A DNA stretch of 64,000 bases from Niabella sp. (GCA_017744715.1 JAGIAT010000007.1:345346-409345); one strand, 5' to 3'. Positions 26,336-35,261 are shown, counted from the first letter of the stretch. The notes: a model not told the origin generated them from the sequence alone. Numbers and translations are program-made.

Positions 26336-27193
26336 ATGAAGTTAATCAGGTACGGGCAGCCGGGAAAGGAAAAAACAGGTGTGCTTATCGATGGTGTACG
26401 TTACGATACATCCGCATTCGGAGAAGATTATAATGAAGCTTTTTTTGAAAATAACGGGCTGGAGCGATTGAAGCAGTTTGTAAGTGAACAGGCGGCTGGT
26501 TTACCAACCGTGGATGAAAATGAACGTTGGGCGAGCTGTGTAGCCCGTCCTTCCAAAATTATTTGTATCGGGCTGAACTATGCCCTGCATGCAAAAGAAA
26601 CCAATGCGCCTGTTCCAAAGGAGCCGGTGGTCTTCTTTAAATCGACTACCGCATTGTGCGGACCCTTTGACGATGTGATCATTCCGAAGAACTCCGTTAA
26701 AACGGATTGGGAAGTGGAACTGGCCGTAGTGATCGGGAAAAAAGCTTCCTATGTGGATGAAGCGGCAGCATTGGATTACGTGGCAGGATATGCACTGCAC
26801 AACGATTACAGCGAACGTGAATTCCAGATTGAACGGGGTGGCCAATGGGTAAAAGGAAAGAGCTGCGATACGTTTGCACCGCTGGGGCCCTTTATGGCAA
26901 CAAGTGATGAAATCGCAAACCCGAATGATCTTAACCTTTGGCTGAAAGTAAACGGAACCATGATGCAGAACTCTACCACTTCCGATTTTATTTTTAATAT
27001 CCAGCAGGTGATCAGTCATCTGAGCCAGTTTATGACCCTGTTGCCGGGTGATGTGATCTCTACCGGAACACCGGCAGGCGTGGGACTGGGGCAAAAACCA
27101 GAACCCTGGTACCTAAAGCCCGGCGATGTGGTAGAGCTGGGTATTGATGGGTTGGGTACCTCAAAGCAAACCGCGGTGGCGTATCAGCAATAA
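26336..27193 (+). CDS. Fumarylacetoacetate hydrolase (FAH) family protein
   Basis: A 285-residue FAH-fold enzyme acting on 2,4-diketo or ring-derived acids. Family motifs are ICIGLNYALHAKE (about residue 78), the metal-binding DWEVELAVVIGK, DYSEREFQIERGGQWVKGKS and STGTPAGVGLG. It lies just after the SDR gene in the same direction, which in other bacteria pairs a sugar-acid dehydrogenase with a 2,4-didehydro-3-deoxy-sugar-acid hydrolase. A heptad-like AT-rich tract (AATAAACAATGAATAATAAA, 26298-26330) precedes the start in place of a visible ribosome-binding site. A hairpin terminator follows. Confidence 0.88.
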   Translation: MKLIRYGQPGKEKTGVLIDGVRYDTSAFGEDYNEAFFENNGLERLKQFVSEQAAGLPTVDENERWASCVARPSKIICIGLNYALHAKETNAPVPKEPVVFFKSTTALCGPFDDVIIPKNSVKTDWEVELAVVIGKKASYVDEAAALDYVAGYALHNDYSEREFQIERGGQWVKGKSCDTFAPLGPFMATSDEIANPNDLNLWLKVNGTMMQNSTTSDFIFNIQQVISHLSQFMTLLPGDVISTGTPAGVGLGQKPEPWYLKPGDVVELGIDGLGTSKQTAVAYQQ

Positions 27194-27216
27194 GGTAAGC
27201 GATTCTTAATGATAAG

Positions 27217-27245
27217 AAACACCGGTTGATGACCGGTGTTTTTTT
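27217..27245 (+). terminator. Rho-independent terminator after the FAH gene
   Basis: AACACCGG/CCGGTGTT forms an 8-bp stem with a 7-base loop, followed by a run of T, 24 bp after the FAH stop codon. Confidence 0.88.
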
Positions 27246-27310
27246 ATGCGGTTATCCGGCCGCCAATACGGTAAACAAGGGGTATTGAAGGCCCGGAAAA
27301 ATGAAACACA

Positions 27311-27676
27311 TCATACCTTTGCCAACGTGGCGCCGGTCTTTTTCTTTTCCCGTTTGATCTGCTTGTCGCCCCATTGCTTCAAATGCCCGATGAATGGAAT
27401 CAGCTCTTTCCCGGTTGCTGTTAACGCGTATTCTACCCGCGGAGGTACTTCATGATAAATGGTCCTGCTCACCAGGTGATCTTCTTCCAGTTCCCTTAAT
27501 GTTTGGGTCAGCATCTTGGGCGTAATGTTTTGCACAAGGCGTTTGAGTTCGCCATAACGCAGCACATTTTTATGTGCATGAATGTACCATAAGATACGTC
27601 CCTTATATTTCCCGCCGATCCTGCGGAAGGCATAATCCAGGGAACATACGTAATCAGTGGAAATTATTTTTGCCAT
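27311..27676 (-). CDS. HxlR family winged-helix transcriptional regulator
   Basis: A 121-residue dimeric winged-helix regulator. Features are the early Cys10 in DYVCSLDYAFRRIGGKYKGR, where HxlR proteins often have a redox- or thiol-sensitive cysteine, the recognition helix in LVQNITPKMLTQTLRELEED, and the wing HEVPPRVEYALTATGKELIPF. It is divergent from an NADP-dependent oxidoreductase gene across a 125-bp gap containing a 15-bp palindrome, the usual layout of an HxlR regulator and its target. Confidence 0.93.
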   Translation of the reverse strand: MAKIISTDYVCSLDYAFRRIGGKYKGRILWYIHAHKNVLRYGELKRLVQNITPKMLTQTLRELEEDHLVSRTIYHEVPPRVEYALTATGKELIPFIGHLKQWGDKQIKREKKKTGATLAKV

Positions 27677-27711
27677 TTATGATATTGTTAAATATTGATA
27701 ATCAACAATAG

Positions 27712-27726
27712 TATACTTTTAGTATA
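27712..27726. promoter_or_regulatory. Perfect palindrome between hxlR-type gene and its divergent oxidoreductase
   Basis: TATACT-TTT-AGTATA is a perfect inverted repeat with 6-bp arms and a 3-bp centre. It lies 35 bp upstream of the HxlR start and about 75 bp upstream of the oxidoreductase start. Known HxlR-type operators have comparable TACT/AGTA inverted arms, so this is the best candidate site. Confidence 0.6.
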
Positions 27727-27800
27727 TAGGTTACTAAAAAGTGCATACTTGTTTTAAAGGTACTATAAAAATAGATTTGCATGCTAAAATAATCAAATCA

Positions 27801-28748
27801 ATGAAAGCAATTTTATTACAGGAGGCCGGAGGAGTGGAACGGCTGCAGCTGGCAAACATACCTCAACCGGTAATTAAGGAAAACGAGGTGCTGATAAAAA
27901 CAAAGGCCGTAAGTATTAACCCGGTTGATGTAAAAGCCAGGGCAAATCATAAAACACTCGACTGGCTTTTTGGGGCGCAGCGTCCCGTTATCCTGGGATG
28001 GGATGTTTCGGGCGAAGTGGTGGCAACAGGCACCGGCAGCACAAAGCTCAAAAAAGGAGATGCCGTATTTGGTATGATCAATTTTCCGGGAAGCGGTAAC
28101 GGTTATGCCGAATATGTTGCTGCCCCGGAAGACCAGCTGGCATTGAAGCCTGCAAACAGCTCCTATGAGGTAGCTGCGGCAACCACGCTGGCGGCTTTAA
28201 CTGCGTGGCAGGCGCTGGTTACAGGCAATCCTGTTGGCGAAGGGGATAAAGTACTCATTCATGCCGGTGCGGGAGGGGTAGGGCATTTTGCGGTGCAGAT
28301 CGCCAAGCTGCTGGGCGCTTATGTGATTGCTACTTCATCTGCAAAGAACAGGGATTTTATTCTTTCCCTGGGTGCCGATGCGCATATTGATTATACAACA
28401 GACCGTTTTGAGGAGGTACGAACGGACATTGATTTTGTGCTGGACACAATAGGAGGAGACGTGCTGTTGAGGTCCGTGACTGCAACCCGGCCCGGCGGCA
28501 AAATCATTACCTTGCCAACCTCCGATTTTTCTGCAGCGGCAAAAGAAGCTGCTGCAGAAAAAGGGATTGACCTCAAACAGATCATGGTACATTCAAACGG
28601 ACAGGACATGCAGTCGATTGCAACATTGCTGGAGCAGGAAAAATTAAAAGCACAGGTGGCGGCCGTTTATCCGATGGATGAACTGGCAAAGGCGCATCTT
28701 GAAGTGGAAACCGGCAGAACGGTTGGGAAGGTAGTGGTGAAGTGGTAA
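27801..28748 (+). CDS. NADP-dependent zinc-less alcohol dehydrogenase / quinone oxidoreductase
   Basis: A medium-chain reductase of the quinone oxidoreductase type. MKAILLQEAGGVERLQLANI is the normal start, so the ATG at 27801 is chosen over one at 27741 in the same frame, giving 315 residues. A GroES-like domain (VSGEVVATGTGSTKLKKGD) is followed by a Rossmann domain with HAGAGGVGHFAVQIAKLLGA binding NADPH. No structural-zinc cysteines are present. The divergent HxlR regulator and the palindrome between them suggest induction by an electrophile or quinone. Confidence 0.9.
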   Translation: MKAILLQEAGGVERLQLANIPQPVIKENEVLIKTKAVSINPVDVKARANHKTLDWLFGAQRPVILGWDVSGEVVATGTGSTKLKKGDAVFGMINFPGSGNGYAEYVAAPEDQLALKPANSSYEVAAATTLAALTAWQALVTGNPVGEGDKVLIHAGAGGVGHFAVQIAKLLGAYVIATSSAKNRDFILSLGADAHIDYTTDRFEEVRTDIDFVLDTIGGDVLLRSVTATRPGGKIITLPTSDFSAAAKEAAAEKGIDLKQIMVHSNGQDMQSIATLLEQEKLKAQVAAVYPMDELAKAHLEVETGRTVGKVVVKW

Positions 28749-28757
28749 GATGGTACA

Positions 28758-28886
28758 AGGCTGTCTCAAAAGTCGCTATTCTGTCATGCCGAACTTGTTT
28801 CGGCATCTAAAGATGATAGTTCGTCAATAGATTCTGAAACAAGTTCAGAACGACATCATGCTGTAAAGCGACTTTTGAGACAGCCT
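28758..28886. mobile_element. 129-bp MITE-like element with 20-bp terminal inverted repeats
   Basis: Perfect inverted ends (28758-28777 and 28867-28886, beginning AGGCTGTCTCAAAAGTCGC) enclose a second, inner repeat: a hairpin ATGCCGAA...TTTCGGCAT at 28785-28804, with its partner TGAAACAAGTTCAGAACGAC at about 28836-28855. It contains no gene. The ends look like those of insertion-sequence-derived small elements. No clear target-site duplication is visible. The element lies between the convergent oxidoreductase and SH3-domain genes and might also work as a terminator. Confidence 0.6.
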
Positions 28887-28911
28887 CGTTTTAAAAAAAG
28901 ATCAGTTCCGG

Positions 28912-29742
28912 TTACCGCAGCGGCTCCAGCTTTTCGCCCGTCCATCGGTATTTGACGGCCTTGTTGATGCTGTATTTAACATGGTTGCTGTTCCAGCTGG
29001 CAACTTTTTGTCCCTCTTCGAAAAGGATCTCCCCGGCTTCCTGCTTTTCAATAATCAGGTCCTTGATACCTTCCATATCACTGGGATAAATAAAGTACGT
29101 ACGGTCGAAGTATTCGCCGTCCGGCGTGTCCAGCTGTCTTCTTACAAAATGCAGCCGCTGATCTGCCCAGAAAAAAGTTAGCGTACCGCCGGCCTCTCCA
29201 CAGGCTTCGGAGCCGCCGTTCACCTCAATAATATCATCTACGTTTCTGAGGCCCTTATTGGACCGGTTTTCGCAGCTGTATAAACGAGGCGACCGGCTGC
29301 CCAAACCGTCGAAGGAAAGCCGCTGCAGCTCCCGGCCGTTTTTTACCACCCGTATCTGCAGCACGATTCCGGTGTCTGTAACCCGCTCTACGCCGTAATG
29401 AAAACTGATATCGGGGTTTTTCTGACTTCTGAAGGAGGCCAATGCAAGTTTGCCACCCCAGATAAAACCGCTTTTCCCGTTGTTGTAAGTAACCTGATAC
29501 CAGGGAAAAACAACTCCGTTTAATGCCTGCGCTACGGGGCTGATGCCGGTGATCTTCATTGGCGTACCAATTGCAACAAGCGCTGCACTTTCAGCCGTTA
29601 TGGAAGGTGCGGTACGGATGTTTACACTATCCGCTAATGCATAAACGGTTTGCTGTTTTTCAAATAAACCCAGTGTATCGGACTGTGCATGCATTGTAAG
29701 GGCCGCAAGGCAAAAGCAGCAGGAAAAAAATGTTCTTTTCAT
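28912..29742 (-). CDS. Secreted protein with bacterial SH3-like domain
   Basis: A 276-residue exported protein. The signal peptide ends near ALTMHAQS. An SH3b-like domain covers about residues 33-100 (YALADSVNIRTAPS, then GVVFPWYQVTYNNGKSGFIW), a fold that often binds peptidoglycan or cell-surface ligands. The remaining 170 residues hold two cysteines (RLYSCENRS, SEACGEAGG) that could pair outside the cytoplasm, and no enzyme motif I recognise. It follows fabI in the same direction but is separated from it by a strong hairpin, so it probably has its own promoter. Confidence 0.75.
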   Translation of the reverse strand: MKRTFFSCCFCLAALTMHAQSDTLGLFEKQQTVYALADSVNIRTAPSITAESAALVAIGTPMKITGISPVAQALNGVVFPWYQVTYNNGKSGFIWGGKLALASFRSQKNPDISFHYGVERVTDTGIVLQIRVVKNGRELQRLSFDGLGSRSPRLYSCENRSNKGLRNVDDIIEVNGGSEACGEAGGTLTFFWADQRLHFVRRQLDTPDGEYFDRTYFIYPSDMEGIKDLIIEKQEAGEILFEEGQKVASWNSNHVKYSINKAVKYRWTGEKLEPLR

Positions 29743-29753
29743 AGTAGGTATAA

Positions 29754-29783
29754 AAAGAGAAAGGGGGGAGGCCCTTTCTCTTT
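29754..29783 (-). terminator. Strong hairpin terminator after fabI
   Basis: AAAGAGAAAGGG/CCCTTTCTCTTT forms a 12-bp stem with a 6-base loop, followed on the minus strand by a short T run. It lies about 58 bp after the fabI stop and just before the SH3-domain gene. Confidence 0.8.
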
Positions 29784-29841
29784 ATGTAGTAAATAAGTTT
29801 TGATGCCGCTATAAAAGGATCCGTTGCCGTATCCGGATTGT

Positions 29842-30660
29842 TTATCCTTCCTGCATCGATTCCAGCACCGCTTCTGTAACCCCTGTAAAGCTGAATCCTC
29901 CGTCGTGGAAAAGGTTCTGCATGGTTACATAGCGGGTCAGGTCGCTGAACATTACGGAAATATAATTGGCGCAGTCTTCGGCAGGAGCGTTGCCCAGGGG
30001 GCTCATTTTCTCCGCATAGCTGATAAAGTTGTCAAACCCTTTTACGCCGCTTCCTGCGGTTGTTTTTGTAGGCGACTGGGAAATGGTATTGATCCGTACT
30101 TTTTTCTTAACACCATAGTAATAGCCGAATGTACGGGTGATGCTTTCGAGTAATGCCTTGGCGTCCGCCATTTCGCTATAGTCAGGAAAAACACGCTGTG
30201 CGGCAATATAGGTGAGTGCAATGACACTGGCTTGTTCGTTCAAGGCGTCCAGGTCCCATGCCGTCTTTAAAATCCGGTGCAGGCTCATGGAAGAAATGTC
30301 GAATGTTTTATGATTCCAGTCGTAGTTTAAATCGGTATATCCTTTTCCCTTGCGTACATTTAAGCCCATGCCTACGGAGTGCAGGATAAAATCGATCTTT
30401 CCTCCAAAATGTGCGATTGATTGTTCAAACAGGGCTTTCAGGTCATCCATGCTCGTAACATCGGCGCCAATCACCGGAGCATTGCCGCATTCTTCGGCCA
30501 GCTTGTTGATTTCGCCCATGCGCAACGCTACCGGAGCATTGGTCAGCACCAGTTCTGCTCCTTCACGATAACATTGCTGTGCTGTTTTCCATGCAATGGA
30601 TTTTTCATCCAGCGCACCAAAAATGATTCCCTTTTTCCCTTTTAAAAGATTATATGCCAT
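29842..30660 (-). CDS. fabI: Enoyl-[acyl-carrier-protein] reductase (NADH)
   Basis: A 272-residue enzyme completing each cycle of fatty-acid elongation by reducing the trans-2-enoyl-ACP. The FabI-type cofactor region reads KKGIIFGALDEKSIAWKTAQ; the active-site Tyr and Lys seven residues apart lie in DYSEMADAKALL, and the C-terminal lid carries ISQSPTKTTAGSGVKGFD. This is the Bacteroidota variant, slightly longer than E. coli FabI and with a fully distinctive catalytic loop. It lies downstream of the sucrose-phosphate synthase gene on the same strand, but 40 bp away and functionally unrelated. Confidence 0.94.
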   Translation of the reverse strand: MAYNLLKGKKGIIFGALDEKSIAWKTAQQCYREGAELVLTNAPVALRMGEINKLAEECGNAPVIGADVTSMDDLKALFEQSIAHFGGKIDFILHSVGMGLNVRKGKGYTDLNYDWNHKTFDISSMSLHRILKTAWDLDALNEQASVIALTYIAAQRVFPDYSEMADAKALLESITRTFGYYYGVKKKVRINTISQSPTKTTAGSGVKGFDNFISYAEKMSPLGNAPAEDCANYISVMFSDLTRYVTMQNLFHDGGFSFTGVTEAVLESMQEG

Positions 30661-30700
30661 ACAGTTGAATTATGAGCGGTAAAAATAAGAATATAATTCA

Positions 30701-32944
30701 TCATTTCGGATTTTTATCCGCCTGGCGATCCGGATCCGTTTTCTCGCTTTTTATTTCCGGTTTTTCGCTTTTTGAAGCCTGAAGATCGAGGTAATGCCGG
30801 ATCCCCTCCATAACACCTATGGCCTGTTTTTCTTTCGCAAAATACACCTGCCGGCTCCGTTTAAGCGATTCCAGTTCGGGGCTATGATTGGATACCACGA
30901 TACCGCGGGTATGGCCGCGCAGCATATCAATGTCGTTGCCTCCGTTTCCGGCTGTAATAAAATGATCCAGCGGAAGCTGCCATTTATAGCTCAGGTAGCG
31001 GACGGCGTTTCCTTTTCCTGCCCGTACCGGCAAAATATCCAGGTACCGGTTGTCGGTCAGTAATATCTTTGCTCTCAGTTTGCGGTCGTCCAGGAATTTG
31101 TAAAGGTTGGCAAGATCTCCTTCCTTAAAGCGTTCGTCAACATAGTAGCTGAGCTTGTATTCCCATTGGGCTTCGGGCTCCTGCAGATGTAAACCCGGAT
31201 AGTTTTCCAACGCCGCTACCAATTCCTTACGCTTCCATTGATGGTTGATATGACTTTCCCAGCCGGGATCGGGAACAAAGTTGCGGGTATAATAGATCTC
31301 TGTGCCGGCCGAGCAGATGAGGATATCGGGCTCCGGAAACCGGAACTGCTGAAGTGCAGCATGCGTAAGCGCTTTATTCCGGCCGGAGGCAATGCCAAAG
31401 ATTACTTTATTTTTATTTTCATCCACCCATTGTTTTATGGCATCCAGGCCCGAATCATCGTCGCCTTCCACGAGGGTTCCGTCAAGGTCAGAAATAAAAA
31501 ACAGATCCGCCTTCATCAGTTTTTTACCAAAAGGCAATTCCTGTGTTTCTTTCAGCTGTGCGGTGGGCTGATAAATTTCATCAATCGATTTGATATAATT
31601 TTTTACATGCGCTTCCCAGGAATAGTCTTCCTGGCCCGCCCTGATCCCGTTGGCGGAATATCTTTCCCAGAGCGCCGTATCGGCAATGATCTTTTTTAAT
31701 GCATCGGCAACCTCTTTGGTGTCCTGTACATTTACCAGCATGCCGTTATGGGCATTACCGATGATCTCTTTCGGTCCCCCGGTGGGCGAAGCCACAATCG
31801 GCAGCCCGCAGGCGGCGGCCTCCACAATGGTTAACCCGAAATTTTCACCGGGGGTGGCATTTACAAATACACCTTTGCGTTGTGCGGCCAGGCGGTATAT
31901 TTCGGGCACTTCCAGTGACGGATCATTTTTTTTGGGTAATGCCATCTTTCCATAAAGATCGTATTTGTCCATCAGCAGCAATAGCCGTGTAAGAATTTCC
32001 TGCTCGTCTTCCGGCATTTGTGTAATGTCCTTGCGCACACCCGCAAAAATGGCCAGGTTGGCCATGCTTTGCAGCTCCTTGTCCTGGCCGAAGCAGTCGA
32101 TGATCGTTTCAAAATTTTTTCGCTTATCGGCCCGTCCGATCGAAAGGATAAGGGGTTTGCCCGGGGAAAAAAGAAAACGCTCAATCTCGGAGCTTACCCG
32201 GTACATGGCCTGTTCCTGCTCCAACGGTACGGTAAAGGAAGGCAGCCCAATACGGTAAAAAGGATAAAACACTTCGTTATTAATGCCGGGCGGAATGATC
32301 CGGAACCGGGCCTGGTCTTTGTTTTGATACGCACTGTATTGGGTATCGATTTCGTGCTGCGTGCTTGCGATGATCAGGCTGGCCAGCTTCAGGGTCTTTT
32401 CTTCTTCATTTACCCTGCGGATCATATTGAATTTCTGGTTGATCGTTTCCTCCGAAAGCCCGTCCTTCAAGAGCATGTTTTTTTTATTCAGCCCCAGCGA
32501 ATGACCGGTGGCAATAAACGGGATTTCGAAGATCTTGCTGATCTCGCCTGCAATATAATTACCGTCGGCGTAATGCCCGTGTACGATATCGGGGTAATCG
32601 TCCTGCTTCTCAATAAAACGGATCACCTTGTCTACAAATTCATCAAGGTTATCCCACAAACTTTCTTTAGGTTTGTATAGTTGACCGCCGCAAGTGATGC
32701 GTACAATACGGGCTTTGGAAGATATGGTTTCGATTTCATGATTGTATGTTTCAGATACCCGCTTGTCTGCGATCCGTCTTGTGAAAAGATCCACCTTCCT
32801 GACCTGCGGATGATGAGACAGGGCCTCCAGTAATTCCAATACGTATTTTACCTGTCCGCCCGTGTCTTTATCCCTTCCGATTTCAGGATGCTGATAACGG
32901 ATCAAACCATGCGGACTAAAGAGTTGTATGTAGTATTTCTGCAT
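30701..32944 (-). CDS. Sucrose-phosphate synthase with fused HAD-type sucrose-phosphatase domain
   Basis: A 747-residue bifunctional-looking enzyme. Residues 1-470 form a GT-B glycosyltransferase (GT4) with the sucrose synthase-type start YYIQLFSPHGLIR, HGHYADGNYIAGEIS, and the donor-site motif TPGENFGLTIVEAAACGLPI. Residues 480-715 form a Cof-type HAD phosphatase with SDLDGTL near 485 and the late motif GNGGNDIDML. Such fusions make sucrose-6-phosphate from UDP/ADP-glucose and fructose-6-phosphate and then dephosphorylate it. The last 30 residues are a charged Lys/Asp/Glu tail. It is divergent from a GH32-like gene, which supports a sucrose-related role such as osmoprotection. Confidence 0.9.
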   Translation of the reverse strand: MQKYYIQLFSPHGLIRYQHPEIGRDKDTGGQVKYVLELLEALSHHPQVRKVDLFTRRIADKRVSETYNHEIETISSKARIVRITCGGQLYKPKESLWDNLDEFVDKVIRFIEKQDDYPDIVHGHYADGNYIAGEISKIFEIPFIATGHSLGLNKKNMLLKDGLSEETINQKFNMIRRVNEEEKTLKLASLIIASTQHEIDTQYSAYQNKDQARFRIIPPGINNEVFYPFYRIGLPSFTVPLEQEQAMYRVSSEIERFLFSPGKPLILSIGRADKRKNFETIIDCFGQDKELQSMANLAIFAGVRKDITQMPEDEQEILTRLLLLMDKYDLYGKMALPKKNDPSLEVPEIYRLAAQRKGVFVNATPGENFGLTIVEAAACGLPIVASPTGGPKEIIGNAHNGMLVNVQDTKEVADALKKIIADTALWERYSANGIRAGQEDYSWEAHVKNYIKSIDEIYQPTAQLKETQELPFGKKLMKADLFFISDLDGTLVEGDDDSGLDAIKQWVDENKNKVIFGIASGRNKALTHAALQQFRFPEPDILICSAGTEIYYTRNFVPDPGWESHINHQWKRKELVAALENYPGLHLQEPEAQWEYKLSYYVDERFKEGDLANLYKFLDDRKLRAKILLTDNRYLDILPVRAGKGNAVRYLSYKWQLPLDHFITAGNGGNDIDMLRGHTRGIVVSNHSPELESLKRSRQVYFAKEKQAIGVMEGIRHYLDLQASKSEKPEIKSEKTDPDRQADKNPK

Positions 32945-33102
32945 TGTGTATTTATTTTAGCAAAGGAGTTGTAAGTACAGTTCCCGGAGGGTGGAACCAT
33001 CGGTGTTTATCCAGGACGAGGGCGTACTTACGAATTACTCCGGCCGCTATGATGCGGCAATCAGACTTAAAAACGGTTGAAATATAATTAATTTTTTAAG
33101 AA

Positions 33103-34581
33103 ATGGAGCGGATAACCGATAATTTATATTCCGGGTCTGGATTTAGTGAGTGGGAAATAGGCGATGTAACCATGATCCTGCATAATGGTGTATACCATCT
33201 TTTTCACCTGATCATTCCCAATCATGATTATATTGCCCATGCGGTTTCAAAAGACGGAATCACCTGGAGGCGGGTAAAAAATGCCCTGTTTGTGGGTGAT
33301 CCCGGAGACTGGGATGATGATATGCTGTGGACCATGCAGATCTATGAAGCCAACAACCGGTTCGAAATGTATTATACCGGGTTGCAACGTAAAGACCGGG
33401 GTGTGGTATCAAAGATCGGGTTGGCTGTTTCGGATAATTTGTTCGATTGGGAAAAGGTAAACGATGAAGTGTTCCCTTTTGGGCCAAGGGCGCCTCATTA
33501 TGAAACCTATGAGAACAACCCCCGGCTCTGGATGAGCTTCAGGGACCCGTTCCGGTATGACTATGAGGGAAAGACCTTCTTTCTTGTTTGTACGCGGGCT
33601 GCTACAGGACCGGTTTCGAGGAGAGGCTGTGTAGGCCTGGTACAGCTGATGGAAAAAGAACTGATCTTTCATCCGCCGCTGCATTTTCCGCGGATGTATG
33701 ATGATGTGGAATGTCCCTGTGTATTTGAGCTGAATGGCCGGCATTATCTGCTTGGCTCGATCCGTGAAGATATAAAAGTGCGGTACTGGTTTGCGCCTGA
33801 TTTTATGGGCGAATATCATTGCTTTCATAATAATGTACTGCTGCCGCAGGGAAACTATGCGGCTCGTATTCAGAAGGATGGAGACTATTTGCTGATCTAC
33901 AACTTTTTTTATGCAAATGGTAATGTAAACGCCCTGCGTATTTTTCCGCCGCCCAAGCAGCTGGAAACCGATGAACGGGGAAGGCTGGTGCTGAAGAGCT
34001 ATTACCGGTGGGATCAGATGGTGGTTCATACCCTTGTTCAGAACGAAATGGGTTCCATCATTACGCTGTTTAAAAATCCTACGGCATCCTTTGAACAGGC
34101 CGATGATAAATGGACCTGCGGCTCCCGGAGCGGGTATGAGGTTTTTGTGATACAGAAATCGGCGCCCAGCTTTATCTGGGAGGGGATACTGGCTGTGGAA
34201 GGAATGGGTAAATTAGGACTGGTAACGGATATTGATGAGGAAGGGTCGGGCTATTATTATAGTTTTGATGTAATCAACAGTGTGGTGCATCTTCAAAGCT
34301 GGGGCTTTAATGCGGCCAACACCCGGTCAAATTTTGTATATAATGTACTCCAGGATAATATCTTTCATCTGAAGGAGGAGAAGGAATTCCATTTCCGGCT
34401 GATCCGTTATGGTAATTATATTGAACTGGCAATTGATGGCATTGTAAAACTATCCCTGATCGATTATACCTATTTTGGAAACGGCATCGGTTTATATTCG
34501 GCCTCTTCATCGATCTCCCTCAGAAGCTCCACCCTGAAAAACCTGCCGGTACCGGAGAGCGAATACAGCAACCATCATTGA
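33103..34581 (+). CDS. Glycoside hydrolase family 32-like five-bladed beta-propeller protein, cytoplasmic
   Basis: A 492-residue protein with no signal peptide. The N-terminal 330 residues show repeated blade patterns (MILHNGVYHLFHLIIPNHDY, FRDPFRYDYEGKTFFLVC, DDVECPCVFELNGRHYLLG) as in GH32/GH43/GH68-like propellers; the RDP and EC motifs of GH32 are visible as FRDPF and VECPCVF. The canonical WMNDPNG start of invertases is absent, with GFSEWEIGDVTM in its place. The C-terminal 150 residues look like the GH32 beta-sandwich. Divergence from the sucrose-phosphate synthase gene suggests it cleaves or transfers from sucrose inside the cell; this is inference. Confidence 0.75.
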   Translation: MERITDNLYSGSGFSEWEIGDVTMILHNGVYHLFHLIIPNHDYIAHAVSKDGITWRRVKNALFVGDPGDWDDDMLWTMQIYEANNRFEMYYTGLQRKDRGVVSKIGLAVSDNLFDWEKVNDEVFPFGPRAPHYETYENNPRLWMSFRDPFRYDYEGKTFFLVCTRAATGPVSRRGCVGLVQLMEKELIFHPPLHFPRMYDDVECPCVFELNGRHYLLGSIREDIKVRYWFAPDFMGEYHCFHNNVLLPQGNYAARIQKDGDYLLIYNFFYANGNVNALRIFPPPKQLETDERGRLVLKSYYRWDQMVVHTLVQNEMGSIITLFKNPTASFEQADDKWTCGSRSGYEVFVIQKSAPSFIWEGILAVEGMGKLGLVTDIDEEGSGYYYSFDVINSVVHLQSWGFNAANTRSNFVYNVLQDNIFHLKEEKEFHFRLIRYGNYIELAIDGIVKLSLIDYTYFGNGIGLYSASSSISLRSSTLKNLPVPESEYSNHH

Positions 34582-35261
34582 TCGTTGTCTGAACGGGGCT
34601 GTTTCTTTTCGATATCCATCAGCCGGGCCATGTATTCTTCCTGGTTGGAGAGCAACTGGTCCAGTTTTTCGTGCAGGATGCGTACCTCCAGCTCTGATTT
34701 CAGGTTCACCATATAATCCATTTTTGAGCGCACGCGGTCCTTTTCTTCCTGCCGGTTCTGGCTCATCATAATGATCGGGGCCTGGAGTGCTGCCAGGCAG
34801 GAGAGGATGAGGTTGAGCAGGATAAAGGGATAGGGATCGAAGCCTTTATTGTGCATCCAGTACATATTAACGATGATCCATACAATAAGAAAAAAGACAA
34901 AAGAGATGATAAAGGTCCAGCTGCCTCCAAAGCCGGATACACGGTCGGCCAGCCGCTGTCCCAGTGTCAATTTGTTATCGCTGTCTTCATCAATCATATC
35001 CGATATGATCGTTTGATTGGTCATAGACGAGATCACGCTGTCTTCCAGCTCCGAAAGTTGGTGAATATCCCGCAGCAGGTATTTGGATATATATTGCAAC
35101 TTGTATTCGTTGAGCTCATTGTACGGAATGCTGTCTGAACGTTTCAGATCCGGGCGTTCCAGTTTGATGTATTCAAACAATGCAGGGCGCAACTGCCTGC
35201 AGGGTATTTTTTCATTTTCCTTGCGGCTGTTTGGTGAACCGGTAAATACAGAGTCGTTCAT
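34575..35261 (-). CDS. DUF1003 family membrane protein
   Basis: A 228-residue inner-membrane protein. Residues 105-165 hold the DUF1003 core: a conserved GQRLADRVSGFGGSWTFI entry, two helices (FFLIVWIIVNMYW, YPFILLNLILSCLAALQAPII) and the following MMSQNRQEEKDR motif, then a C-terminal coiled coil (about 180-220). The N-terminal part is soluble and charged. Biochemical function is unknown. The stop codon overlaps the end of the convergent GH32-like gene by 7 bp. Confidence 0.88.
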   Translation of the reverse strand: MNDSVFTGSPNSRKENEKIPCRQLRPALFEYIKLERPDLKRSDSIPYNELNEYKLQYISKYLLRDIHQLSELEDSVISSMTNQTIISDMIDEDSDNKLTLGQRLADRVSGFGGSWTFIISFVFFLIVWIIVNMYWMHNKGFDPYPFILLNLILSCLAALQAPIIMMSQNRQEEKDRVRSKMDYMVNLKSELEVRILHEKLDQLLSNQEEYMARLMDIEKKQPRSDNDQ

